Assembly (NCBI GenBank): GCA_964036295.1
Contig: OZ038471.1
Span: 255,501 to 319,500 of the forward strand
Direction of reading: 5' to 3'
Source of the DNA: Plumapathes pennacea
Lineage: Eukaryota; Cnidaria; Anthozoa; Antipatharia; Myriopathidae
Length of the DNA stretch: 64,000 bases
Shown here: positions 31,060-41,679 of the stretch, piece by piece
Position numbering within the stretch: position 1 is the first letter of the stretch
How the letters are laid out: each line of letters starts with the position of its first letter
Notes under the pieces: model-generated
Databases searched by the model: none
What the model saw: the letters and a program-made list of their open reading frames with translations, nothing else
What the model was told of the DNA's origin: nothing
Program-made: the position numbers and the translations under genes

Positions 31060-33301
31060 TTATGCCCAGTTGGGTGTAGAAATACTGTGTCCTCTGGAGT
31101 TCAATAGCTTCTCTCCAAAATGATATGCTCCTGCGATACCTCCACCAAGTGCCCCAGCAATTGCAATTGGCCGAACACCAGCTTTAAAAAGAAAAAAACA
31201 TAAACATTACAGCAGTTCGTGTATATTTTCAATTGTTCATCTGTGAAGATTGACAGAAAAGTACCCAGATACTTCATGGGAACTCTCACTTTACAATAAT
31301 TACTACAATGCTATTCAGTAATCATACTACCTGTAATGAGGCCAAATCATTCATTCATTCATTCATTCATTCATTCAATCATTCATTCATTCATTCAATC
31401 ATTCAATCATTCATTCATTCATTCATTCATTCAAATTCCTTTATCTGATTCACTATACCTGTGGATTTGAAAACCATTCCTGCAAGAGTGGCAGCACCAA
31501 TTGAGTTGAATTCATCCTCTGTATCTCTAACTTTGCCAAGTAAACTGTCAAGACTGCAGTACATTAATGCTGCAAAAGAAGAGCAAAGACAACATAGATC
31601 AGGCTATTGAATGAGCATTTGTTGACTGCACTAACTCAACCACTCTCTTACCAATAATTCCCAGACTGTTAGCTACAAATGGACCTCTTCTTGTGCAGCC
31701 ATTTAAGACGCTAGAAAATAACCAAACGGGTTAATGAAAACATGACCACAGTCAAGAATTCAACAAATGGCATCCACTGTAGTTCAAATGTTGTTGGTAT
31801 TACTTTTGAATAATCTTGGCCGGATATACTGTATGCCACATGTATTGGATGTTTCTTTTGGACAAATTATTTTCTGAACTTACAGTACCTGTTTACTCTG
31901 AGTTTCATTGTTGTTCCGTCTGGGTTTTTGAGTCCCTCATACAACCCCCAGGCACCACCAGCCGTTATTCCTGAAAAACAGAAATCAAAGACAAGTCTAG
32001 ACTAACATAACAAACAAGATATATACCAAAAAAAAAAAAAAAAAAAAAAAAATGGAAGGTGCTGATTCACTTGAGTGTGGAAAGTGATAATGTTTACAAA
32101 GGAGATACATACCACACAAGTAGGATGTCCCAATGCCTGAGAACATGCGCTCACCCCACCCTCTCTTTTTCTTGTGGTCTGTTGGAAACACAAACTCCGC
32201 CCCTCCCTAAGAGATTTAAAGGAAAGCCAGTTTGACATGACTGCCTATGAAACCTGACATCACAAGTGTTACACAAATTACTATTTCTTGTGAGACAAGG
32301 TTGCAATGACCGCAGTGGTGCAACTTAAATTTGCTAATGTTTGAAATATTTGGACAACAGCTGCTGATTATCAAACTATGGTGATTGTAAGGTCAAGCCT
32401 GTGACCCAATGAACCTGCGCGTAGAAGGCGTCAGATCACAGAAGCACACTACTCAACACAAATAACATCGCATACTGAAGATGCATCCTGACATCATATT
32501 ACTAATGCACTCGTCTCTACAAAGAGACTACAGGTGACCACTTCAAGTATATGGCTAGAGTTTGAGACTGTTATATTTGAAGCAGCACCATACCTGGTTT
32601 AGATACGATGGGTTTATGTTGAGATATGGTGACAAGCTTGTGCCTGTTGGACTAACTACAAAAAAGAAAAGATGTAACAATGAATGTCAAAAATACTCTT
32701 TGGGTTAATTCAGTCACCCCTCCAACCTTACGCACACACCACCTGGGGATCTGATCCCAGCTACATACTCCTGTTTTTGGGTAAGTCTCTCAACCTTCAC
32801 TAACTTGGTGGGATCTGATAAATGTCAGCCCAGTGTTCAAAAATAAGTCAATGCTCCTCTAATATTGCTGAAGGGAAGGATGTCTGGCCCTCAGCAGGTT
32901 CGTTGGCTTTGTGAACGATACATATGTACAAATACGGAGTACCAAACAGTCCAGTTGTTTTATCTGATGTATTCACAAAGAAAGACTTGCAGAGAGGCAA
33001 AAGACAACTGTACGCTTCCAATACTTTTTAGCTGAAATGTCACTCGTATGCGATCGACTGACATTTCCCACTGGATACAATGAGAAACAAACAACTGTCT
33101 TTGGCTCACTTGTCAATTACTAAAGATATTGTTCAAACGGGCTTTAAAAACCATACTTCAACATTAGTGACTACCCAACACGTAATTATACTGAACAAAC
33201 TGCATGTGTACCGCGAAATCCTTACCTCCTTGATATGCGGCACCAGGGTCGTCCGAGGAATGATCTCCCGGATAACTACTGCTGCTTTGGCCGTAATTCA
33301 T
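31060..33301 (-). CDS. TIMM23: Mitochondrial import inner membrane translocase subunit Tim23
   Basis: The product forms the core of the TIM23 channel that moves presequence proteins across the mitochondrial inner membrane. Seven exons join in frame to 201 residues: 33226-33301, 32594-32655, 32113-32206, 31889-31970, 31652-31710, 31459-31569, 31060-31181. The N-terminal intermembrane-space part ends with the conserved SPYLNINPSYL (SPYLNVDPRYL in vertebrates). The Tim17/22/23 membrane domain follows, with glycine-rich helices GITAGGAWGLYEGL, NSLGIIGALMYCSL, FNSIGAATLAGMVFKST and AIAGALGGGIAGAYHFG. Length is close to the usual 209. The start is ATG 33301-33299 (MNYGQSSSS). The last intron uses an AAAG acceptor. 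It lies in the same orientation as GTF2H5, 740 bp downstream of that gene's stop codon. Confidence 0.95.
31347..31433. repeat. (ATTC)n microsatellite
   Basis: Tetranucleotide repeat with occasional AATC variants, in the last intron of TIMM23, close to the exon at 31459-31569. Confidence 0.95.
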
Positions 33302-34039
33302 CGTGAACAGCAGCAGATGTGAATAAAAATCCGACTCTCCTGTAATTATCAGTTTCGTGTACGCAACCCTCGTGTGGCCGAGCAATTTGCGCAGGCGCGT
33401 GATGATTACGCAATAATCAAGGTCTGGGACCGAACGTGAGACAGCGTAGGGGTCTGGGTTCGAAATGAGGTAGTGCTTCATGTAAGACTACATGAAAATC
33501 CTGACTTTATGTATTTTACTGTAACTTTGGCCGTTCTGAAGAATATCGTTCGTTATATTGGGAAATCGTTACATCAGGGATATCATTATATAGGGGGTTC
33601 TTTATAATGTTCCACTGTACTGGTAGTCTCCATGTAAAATTCCGAGATGGGGGATAAGCCAGAGCTCAGTCTATCAATATACGAAAAAACATCAGTAAAT
33701 ATATTTTAATAAAATAAATTTATGCGTGAAGTTTCGACTGTATATTCAAGATTAAGAGTATTCAATGATAGGAAGGTTGAGCAATTTGGAGTCACTTGTT
33801 CATTTTGGCTCTTTGTCACTACTTCTACAAAATATACAAAAGTCAGCAATTTGCGACATGTATCCAACAGGTCTAGTGCCAGCTCATCTATACAAAACAT
33901 TGCCACTCCTCTTGTGCAAGTCTCTGCTCCTTGCATTCCACCAGTGGTACCTTGTGAATGTACACTTCTCCTTATATGTTGCACTCCATTTTTTTGATTG
34001 ATCAGTATCCGTTCACATCCAACAAATGTGTCTCCTAAC
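33302..34039. other. TIMM23 promoter and GTF2H5 3' flank
   Basis: Both flanking genes are on the minus strand, so this 738-bp gap should hold the 3' UTR of GTF2H5 and the TIMM23 promoter. Open frames over 33706-34001 lack any family signal. The text near 33545-33625 (ATATAGGGGGTTCTTTATAA) looks like part of a dispersed repeat. Confidence 0.4.
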
Positions 34040-34797
34040 TCAATTCTGCTGATGAGATGCTACGTTGAATGAGTTAGCATCCATTAACTCCCAGACTTTC
34101 TCCTGTAGCAGAGGAATAATGTCTGCTGACACAAATACATGTGTTTCATCCAGGTCCTCTATGACAAACTTTTTTTCCAAAATATTTTTCTCATCCAGGT
34201 GAAGAAGGAACTGTTTCACAGTTGGGTCACTGAAATGGGAGTTGGAAAAAAATATTCAAACTTCCTTGCGGTGATGTTAACATGATACACAGCCAATATT
34301 CTCAAAGCATTAAAAAGTGAATAACAAATTTGTAATAGTATTGTAAAAGGCTCCTCTGCCTCCAATCATTTCATCCTGGCGACTCTGAGCAGCAAAATTA
34401 GTGGAGAAACAAGACAAATGAAGCCACACTAGACGCTTGGTGATGTATTTTTTTACTTATACCCAACCTCCCCCTCTACAAGGTCGGGTTTTTTTTTAAC
34501 GATGATTGTTAAAACAAATTATGTACCAAACTCCAAACGCAGCCCCTTCACACCACATAAATAAAACAACATAAACACACACACACACACAACAACATAA
34601 ACTCTAGCAGTGGTCACAAAATGGTTGACTCGCGAGGAAGCAGCGACCGTATTTATATTAGCTGGGAATCCCTCTGGAACTAGTCAATACGCGACTGGCC
34701 ACTCAAATAAGAAAATTGCCCCGACAGTAAAATGGGACATTACAATGTAAAGGAGAACCTACCATTCAACAAGAACTCCCTTCAAAACATTCACCAT
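34040..34797 (-). CDS. GTF2H5: TFIIH subunit TTDA/Tfb5 homologue
   Basis: This is the smallest subunit of TFIIH, which stabilises the complex and stimulates XPB in nucleotide excision repair and transcription. Two exons, 34763-34797 and 34040-34229, join in frame to 74 residues. The product begins [20 protein letters not shown] and continues [20 protein letters not shown], then [20 protein letters not shown], which tracks the vertebrate protein almost residue by residue ([20 protein letters not shown]). Length is typical (about 71). The start codon follows directly from the conserved N-terminus. The donor is GTAGGT and the acceptor TTTCAG. The first exon is too short to be noticed without the family match. 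The gene lies upstream of TIMM23 on the same strand. Confidence 0.95.
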
Positions 34798-36373
34798 GTT
34801 GACTTACCTACACTGGGGGAAATCTGGGACATATCTGTGTAGTGGGATCCCGCTGACATTCGTCATGCTGTCTTGTGGGCTCTCATTCCACTGATGAATA
34901 AATAGCTAGTACTAGATATAAACGCAAACGCAATCTATTTTGTCTTTTTATAAGACTTGAGAAAAATAAAGGAGGCAGGGAAAACTAAACATACACATGC
35001 CTTGTCTTGCCTTGCCCGAGAATAGATGGCGTGCGACAGTTCCGACTTTTATTTCCCGGCGATATGAACAAGCAAAACAAAATTGAACAAATTAAGCCGA
35101 ATTGAATGGAGAGTATTAGAGAAGAAGGGGGGGGGGGGGGGGGGTGTATTGTCTTTTTTTTTTTTTTTTTTTTTTTCCTTTCCGTCTTGTAGGTTGTGAT
35201 TTATTATAGGGCGCTGTTCGAGCCGGATGCCACACTGAACCTCTCCCGGAACGCCCACGAACAAGGAAAAGGCGTTTGACAAGATGCAGGATAAGCCGAC
35301 TGATTCCCATCTGCAGAACTATCTAGGCTGGCACGTTTTCAAACATGGAATGAAAAACACACACTGCTTTTTATTTGACACAGCTTCCATATTTATTTTG
35401 GCAACAAGTTCCGTCAGGCGGAATTGCATGTGGACGATTTCTTTTTGTTCTTGTGTGTGTGAAAGCCGCTGCACACGACTAAAAAAAGAAAAGGAACAAA
35501 CAAACAAAGAGAACAAAGCCGGCTTATCGCAGCTGTTGGGTCGGCGAGTTGGTTGTTTTGGCGTTTTTTGGTGGCCCAATAGGGGCCTAATTTAGTAACC
35601 CGTAAAAGGACTATTAGAAACACTGAGTCAGATTTTCCGGCCTGTCATCCGAGTCACGAATCATTGCACATAAAAAAAAAAAAAAAAAAGGCCATACATT
35701 TCACATAAATAGGACCTGTTTTACAAGCTTGGCCCGATGCTATGCAAACAAGTCCACAATCTCAATATATTTGCAAAACGATTCGGTTTGACGACTTTGG
35801 TGTACTTTTTGCGCTAAAAGATGGCCGACATGATTCACATCGTAATTAAGCTTTCTTGTCTAGTCACAAGGGTTGTCAGTGTACATCAGTCGGATACCGG
35901 GGTCTGATACTGGGCCGAGTTTAGACAGTTTATTCTGCTGTGTATGAATTTTCACCCGGGCAACAGCGCTTGCGCCATATCGTTGAACTCCACCACGGGA
36001 AAAAGAACCGAGCAATCAAAAGGGACAAAACCTGTTGAGTAGTACGTAAACACTGCACGTTTCTAACAAAGAACTGCGTTGACACAAGCTGTCGTTGGCT
36101 GAGAATAAAACTCCTGGGTAATTAATGACAAGAGCCTTTTTAAACAACGTATCCCTATTGGTCAACATCACACAATCGTTGAGTAAATTGATTCACAACT
36201 CGACTAATCCTTGGCTTTCGTCAAGTCGTTTCCTTTCTGTAAACACTTGCCAGTGTTCCTAAAGACTTCCGTTTCTACCGTTTTCTGTGTGGGAAAATCG
36301 GATTGTGGATTCTCTGGAGAGAGGCAAATCCCAAGGCAAGCGACGCATCGGCGAAGTGTTACTATGAAAGCAA
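34798..36373. other. Intergenic, homopolymer runs, opsin upstream region
   Basis: The region holds the divergent promoters of GTF2H5 (-) and the opsin (+). A G-run at 35128-35146 and a T-run at 35154-35176 lie side by side near the middle, and an A-run lies at 35672-35689. Several short open frames around 35284-35623 overlap on both strands and show no family signal. Confidence 0.5.
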
Positions 36374-38338
36374 ATGGAGCCTAACGCTTCAGCAAGCACA
36401 GACAGCGATCGCATCCAGTACCACGACGCGAGAACGGGATCTGTCATCTACTTGGCTATAGTTGTGGTACTGGGAATAATCGCAAATTCGTTGGTCATCA
36501 TTGTATTTTGGAGGTACCGCAAGTTGAGGACAGCAACGAATCTTTTTATCTTCAATCTGGCGGTGTGTGACATGACGTTGTCCTTGCTTGACAGCGCGTT
36601 TTCCATTCCGTCGTCGCTGAGCGCACGGTGGCTCTTCGGGGGCGCGGGTTGTTCGGCATATGGCTTCCTTCATCACTTCTTCATCTGTAATACTGTTGTT
36701 ACGCTAGCCATCATCTCAATCGACCGTTTCTTCTTTATCACAAGACCTAACCGTGTTCATGCAATCCAACCAAACGCCCGCCTGATGCTCGGAGCGGTTT
36801 ATCTTTACACTTTAGTGTTCACCTTTCCACCGATCGTGGGATGGAACTCTTTCGTTGAAGAAAAATACTTTTATAGCGGATGTTACATCAACTACGCCGA
36901 CCAGCACCCGTCCTCCATAGCTTATTCTGTCGTTGCTTCCGTTTCTCTCTTCTTGGTTCCGTTAGTTGTCATGATGTACTGTTACACAAGGATTTTTTTG
37001 GCAGTACGTAAGAGCACTCAGAGAACTACCTCAAGGGCTGGTCCAAGCCAAAACGGCAACAGTTCCGCCAAGAAAAAGTTCCCTATCTTCAAAAGAACTC
37101 ACGTGCAGACCGCTAAGATGATCATAGTAAACATTTTCTTCTTTATGATTGTATGGTTCCCATATGTCGTCGTTTCACTCATCAAAGCATCCAGCGGAGA
37201 GGAACTAATTGCGCCATTGGCATCACATATCACTATTCTCGTCGCTAAGTCGTGCGTGATATATAACGTGTTGATCTATGTTATTCTCAATCGCAAACTG
37301 AAGGCTGCATTTATAGACCTTGTGTGCTGTGGAAAGCCCATCGCTATTCTTCTCAACAATCAAGGACAGTCCAACAACACCAGAATGCGCATCAGCAGAA
37401 TTCTCAGTGAGACCGAGGCACCTGCGAATGCAGCCGAGGCTCAACGAAACCGGTTGAGTGCCTTAACACTAGCTAACGAAACGAACGATAGCATCAGTCA
37501 AGAAATACCGCACTCTCCTCCCAGAATCAGAAACGGTATCTTGAAGAGTGTCGAGTTTGAGGACGAGCTGAAGCCAAAATTAAACGGTCACAGGGCCAGT
37601 GCACAGGATAGAACTCAGGAAGAGAACAGTCTACGCAAAAAGAAAATGTCTAAAGCACTACGGGCTGCAAACGGTAGCGTGCCGCCGCATGCAACGACTT
37701 CAAGCGCAGCGACATCCGAGGAGACTCCCAGAAAAGCACCGAAAAGTGAGAACACAAATCGAGCAGACGGACGGAGGAGGACCACCATGAATGTAGAAGC
37801 TTCTGTTTCACAATGGACGGCACCTGCCGAATCCAACAGATCGGCTCACCCCGCGAGCAGGACCGATCACCGTTACAGAGAAAGCACTTCTTCTACTGAA
37901 GGCCTCTTCCCCAGTCCTACGCGCGAAGTGGTTCCTAGAAATATAGCAGCGAATTACAGAAGATCTTCCAGAGAGGGGAGTTACACAGGGGGAAATAACC
38001 CTGGAGATTCAGGATGCCCGACCAGCACAGACCAAGAAAGTGATCTGAGCTCTGTGAGAACAAGATCCAGGGAAGGATCTATTGTTAGACGGACTGCTAG
38101 CAGTGCAGCGCACAGGCATGGGGCAAGGGCGAGGTCGCGAGGGATTAGGGGGGCAGAAGGCGGACCCTCTGCAGGGAGCAGATATTCTACCCGACGTCGG
38201 AAGCGAAGATATGGAAATGACCCCCTACACACCTCCCCACAGGAATTACTGGAGATTCAGAACTACTGGAAGAGAATGAGTCTTTGTCTAGACGACATTG
38301 ATTTGGATGATGTGACGAAGGAAATAGCTATTGTGTAG
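36374..38338 (+). CDS. Intronless cnidarian opsin-like photoreceptor with a long C-tail
   Basis: A 654-residue class A GPCR in one exon. A lysine in helix 7 (LVAKSCVIYNVLIY, K292, bovine K296) marks it as an opsin that can bind retinal. Helices 2-3 align without gaps to bovine rhodopsin: D66 (D83), C93 (C110), Y96 (113), D117-R118-F119 (ERY). Loop-2 C170 matches C187; W261-F-P (CWLP), N298-V-L-I-Y302 (NPxxY with Pro replaced by Val), NRK (310-312) and palmitoylation cysteines C318-C319 (322-323) follow. Position 90 is Asp (D73), 181 is Lys, 292 is Ile. The tail of about 335 residues is Ser/Arg-rich and disordered. Anthozoan-specific opsins are known to be divergent; which subgroup this belongs to needs a tree. 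The ATG at 36374 is followed by a typical short N-terminus with an N-glycosylation site (NAS). Confidence 0.93.
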   Translation: MEPNASASTDSDRIQYHDARTGSVIYLAIVVVLGIIANSLVIIVFWRYRKLRTATNLFIFNLAVCDMTLSLLDSAFSIPSSLSARWLFGGAGCSAYGFLHHFFICNTVVTLAIISIDRFFFITRPNRVHAIQPNARLMLGAVYLYTLVFTFPPIVGWNSFVEEKYFYSGCYINYADQHPSSIAYSVVASVSLFLVPLVVMMYCYTRIFLAVRKSTQRTTSRAGPSQNGNSSAKKKFPIFKRTHVQTAKMIIVNIFFFMIVWFPYVVVSLIKASSGEELIAPLASHITILVAKSCVIYNVLIYVILNRKLKAAFIDLVCCGKPIAILLNNQGQSNNTRMRISRILSETEAPANAAEAQRNRLSALTLANETNDSISQEIPHSPPRIRNGILKSVEFEDELKPKLNGHRASAQDRTQEENSLRKKKMSKALRAANGSVPPHATTSSAATSEETPRKAPKSENTNRADGRRRTTMNVEASVSQWTAPAESNRSAHPASRTDHRYRESTSSTEGLFPSPTREVVPRNIAANYRRSSREGSYTGGNNPGDSGCPTSTDQESDLSSVRTRSREGSIVRRTASSAAHRHGARARSRGIRGAEGGPSAGSRYSTRRRKRRYGNDPLHTSPQELLEIQNYWKRMSLCLDDIDLDDVTKEIAIV

Positions 38339-38915
38339 CTTTCCCGTTATTTCACTCTTCCTTGTTTTTGTTTGTTTGTCGATCCTTCAGTCTGTAAATC
38401 TTTCCGTCTGTTAGTTCTTATTTTCTCACTTTGTTTATTTGTCTTTTGTTTTTTCTTTTTCTTCTCCTGAGACCAAGATTTTTTAACAGATAATCATGCA
38501 GCTTGTTAGTTTGGCGTGTTTCTTGCATTGACCCCTTGTTTCCTGTACATTTTCATTTTCAGATTCTATTTTCATTATTCTTATTCGTTATTTTGTTGAT
38601 GTTTCTCCTTCTTCACTTTTCTATTCGTTTCTGTGATTAGTTCTTGAGCCAGGGTCTGACCGCGTGATTCATTTGCAGTGATTCTGTGCGTTTCTTGCTT
38701 ATGCTTCAAACTTCATTTTTCTCTCCTAATCAAAAAACAAATCCCTCCAGCTCCAGATAATAGGCGAGAGATTTAGTGAGAATTGATAGTTTAATCAGAT
38801 GTCATCTGGGCAAGCTATAGTTTTCCACAAAATATATCATGTGATATGAGATCCTGTTAGACTTGAAATGATCGCTCGGGAATTTTAAAGGGTCAACGAC
38901 CAAGTGTTTGTGTAA

Positions 38916-38921
38916 AATAAA
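38916..38921 (+). terminator. Poly(A) signal of the opsin gene
   Basis: AATAAA lies 578 bp after the opsin stop codon, followed by GT-rich sequence. The 3' UTR before it is T-rich and has no other feature. Confidence 0.5.
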
Positions 38922-38980
38922 GTTTTACCGACTCATCGTAAATTATCGTCCCAAGTGCACCAGATAACGTAATATATAAA

Positions 38981-39572
38981 GGCTGGTTCACACGAGTAAA
39001 GCAAGCGCAAATGCAACGCAAGCGACCGATTCACACGGTAAAATTTGTGAAGCAAGCGCCCCGGGGGGGGGGGGGGGGGGTACTCAAAGGACTTTTGTAC
39101 GGGGAGGCTCTGCCCGGACTGTCAACCCCTTACCCTTTAAAATACCATCCTGGGGGCAAAATCGGGACCCTTTTATATACCTCCAGTACAAATGCACTCC
39201 TTTTTTATACCTTTGATGCGTCCGGCAGACGATTCCACGGCTGGGTGCTTCCCTCTTTTAACAAGGCGGAGTTTCCGGTCTTCCGCCGTTTTTTTTCCCC
39301 GGTTTTTCCTGGTGTTTTTCGTACCCCTTTAAAATACCAAAATTATTTCCTCACTCCACCCTTTTTATTGACCCTTTAAAATACCTAAAAAAAACGTCAT
39401 TTTCCCATACCCTTTTTTATACCTCTATCGTAAAAATACACCCCTTTCGGGCGGAGCCTCCCCGTATAGCCAATCATAGGGAGTACCCCCCCCCCCCCCC
39501 CCCCCTCCCCGGGGGCAAGCGCATGGAAAAGTTTTCATTCTCTTGCGCTTGCTTTACCGTGTGAACCAGGCA
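38981..39572. mobile_element. Outer MITE with 'CTGGTTCACACG' ends, interrupted by a second element
   Basis: The left end (GGCTGGTTCACACGAGTAAAG, then CAAGCGCAA) and the right end (its reverse complement, ending ACCGTGTGAACCAGGC) form inverted repeats of about 30 bp. The body between them is mostly a second inverted-repeat element (39063-39510). On either side of that insertion the outer element reads CAAGCGCCCC and GGGGCAAGCGC, so the break point is inside an AAGCGC-rich segment. There is no coding capacity. It lies between the opsin 3' end and the tRNA. Confidence 0.75.
39063..39510. mobile_element. Inner foldback element with G/C homopolymer ends
   Basis: The element starts with an 18-G run followed by TACTC and ends with GAGTACC and a long C run. 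Inside the ends, ACGGGGAGGCTCTGCCCG matches the reverse complement of CGGGCGGAGCCTCCCCGT. The interior has repeated phrases of the form CCTTTAAAATACC and CCCTTTTATATACC. A related element, with the same TACTC and GTTCCGCC landmarks, lies at 49385-49732. Confidence 0.75.
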
Positions 39573-40471
39573 AACTTGATTATGACACTTATTTATATTG
39601 GTTACTAATGCAATATTTGTAACGGGCAACTGATTGTTTATTGTTTATTATATGCAAATTACCTGCTAATAAATATTGCTTTCAGAGATCTTGAGAGGAT
39701 AGTGGCCTTTTTATTTAAACTGAGTTCAATATAACTTGTATGAGCGTAGGGAGCATAATCACGGCTCGGGTTTAAAAGTCATGCGCACGACAGGGGAACC
39801 ATGGCCCTTTGTTTGCTGAAAGTATGCTCCCATAAATGGTAAGACAACATCCAGATTCAAGCTAGGCTGCTAGTTTTTGTACGATAAAAGGGTCTTTGTC
39901 GTCACTGACACACGGGTTCTTCGGGGCCTGTGCGGAATCGCAATCAAGAGATTTCGGAGGCATAATATTTAGAACCCGAGGCAGTTGGTCGCCATTCGCG
40001 CCGACGCCCGCAATAAAAAAATAATAAATCCAATAGGACCAGTAAGAGCAGCTGGCTGCTGTGCTTACCCGTATTGCACACCAAATGTACATCCACGAAG
40101 CGCAGAAAGACACTATTCGAAATATAACTGTTTAAAACGGAGCCAAGTCAGATGGCATCGTGAACCGCATCCCGCTGCGCGTCGGACTTTTGGCCGAAAG
40201 AGGCTGTGCAGTCGAGTCGACCGGTACGAGGCCACACTGACATTTGACGAAAGACGTAAAACGGAGCTTTTCGATACTTATCAGAGCTTTATCGACGTTT
40301 TTCACGTCTAGCCGTGTTCCAGTCCCTCTTTTTCTGGCCGAAAATCGTGTGCGCGAGCGAATACTACTGGTCGGTTGTGATGCTGTTTTGCTCTTTTAAC
40401 TGTAGTAAAATAGATAAAAAATGAATGTTGTATACGAAAAAAGAAAAAAAAATCATAAAGCAAACGTAAGA
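39573..40471. other. Intergenic, no gene seen
   Basis: The region between the nested elements and the tRNA gene. Short open frames at 39862-40113 (-) and 39985-40311 (+) overlap each other and show no family signal. Confidence 0.45.
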
Positions 40472-40487
40472 AAAAAAAAGAAAAAGT
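40472..40487 (-). terminator. Pol III terminator of tRNA-Leu
   Basis: On the minus strand the tRNA is followed within a few bases by CTTTTTCTTTTTTTTT, a typical RNA polymerase III T-run terminator. Confidence 0.85.
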
Positions 40488-40488
40488 A

Positions 40489-40572
40489 TACCAGGAGTGG
40501 GGTTTGAACCCACGCGGACAATACGTCCATTGGAACTTAAGTCCAACGCCTTAACCACTCGGCCATCCTGGT
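40489..40572 (-). tRNA. tRNA-Leu(TAA): tRNA-Leu (anticodon TAA)
   Basis: This 84-nt gene has no intron. The acceptor arm pairs ACCAGGA with TCCTGGT, the A box reads TGGCCGAGTGG, and the anticodon loop is CTTAAGT with the TAA anticodon inside stem TTGGA/TCCAA. A long variable arm typical of class II tRNAs (TGGACGTATTGTCCG) is followed by the T arm with B box GGGTTCAAACC. The discriminator base is A, as expected for leucine. It decodes TTA codons and differs from the vertebrate tRNA-Leu(TAA) at only a few positions as far as I recall it. Confidence 0.97.
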
Positions 40573-41679
40573 GTCACGTGAGGTGACAGTGTTAAACTAC
40601 ATATCTAATTGTTTACATAGAATCGCAAATGCTGATTTTACTTGTGAGACTTGTATACTTGGAGGTTTGCATAGGAAAGTGTTCCATTTTTTACAAATAC
40701 GTCATTTTCAATATCTTAAACCCGATGTTTCTCTCTCCCTTGTCCCGTTTGCAGCGCAGGAGTCGTCTCCTTGCTATAACTAGTCGAGAAGCGCCTCCAA
40801 AAGAGGGCTTTCCTCTTACGTCACGGGGAAGAATCTCGCAGTCTGTTTACATATTCTCTGGGTGTCCTCTAAGATGGCGTTGTCGTTATCAGCCTAACGT
40901 GACGTCATATGAAAGCGCTTTAACTCTAAAATCTGACGTCATGATTTTGCACACTTTACGTAAACGTGTGCGAAATGCTAGCACTTATTGACAGTAAAGA
41001 TAGAACGTTTAAAGTTCGGGATAGATATAAGAGAGTTTGATACGGAGCTATTTGATGTCTCAGTTTGATGCACTAAAGAGCTTCGGACAAAAAATCAAAT
41101 AAATCAAATAAAAAGACGTGTCATCTAACACAAAGTTAGTTTTTAAAAGCGTTTATTTTCAAACCATGTCCACTTCACCAAAATATCAAAACGAACTCAA
41201 GGCAGCCAGAAACATCTTTACAAGACTGAGAAACCCGCGAATACAGTGGAATGTTAGTGTTGGCGCAGCGGTGAAACGTCGACATATCAACGCCATGCTA
41301 TGATAACATTTTGAACACCGTGGCAAAGAACTATTTGTAATCAAGCAACGCTTTCTCCGCGCCGTATTTGAACATGAAATAGACACAAGACAACTGGAGA
41401 TACACAAGAGACAACTATTGTTGTTTGGCGTATACGTAACACGGCTCAAAACGTTGGCAACGCGTCAGTTACAGCGCTCACTGAGCCCGCACACATCCAC
41501 ATCCGGGATCCGCATCAAGCTTGCGTTGATACATTTTAAGTTTTACCGCCACGCCGCTGACCAAAAGTAGCAAGTTCACAGCCGGGACTAACACTTCATT
41601 GTTTTAGGAATTGACGAATTGAGCCACACTTCAGTCCACCTGACCCCGGATGAGAAGCTCGACTCGGCTCGGCTCAGCT
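40573..41679. other. Intergenic between tRNA and HADH 3' end
   Basis: Several TGACGTCA/TTACGTCA-like (CRE-type) octamers occur at 40817-40945, near the tRNA 5' side. A 61-codon open frame at 41118-41303 has no recognisable family. No RNA gene could be identified. Confidence 0.4.

Noticed and set aside
33706..34001. Overlapping open frames on both strands downstream of GTF2H5
   Set aside because: They overlap each other, show no family signal, and lie where the GTF2H5 3' UTR is expected.
40817..40945. Cluster of TGACGTCA-like octamers near the tRNA
   Set aside because: Suggestive of CREB/ATF sites, but with no mapped start nearby a regulatory call could not be supported.
41118..41303. 61-codon frame upstream of the tRNA
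   Set aside because: Too short and without family similarity or conserved context.
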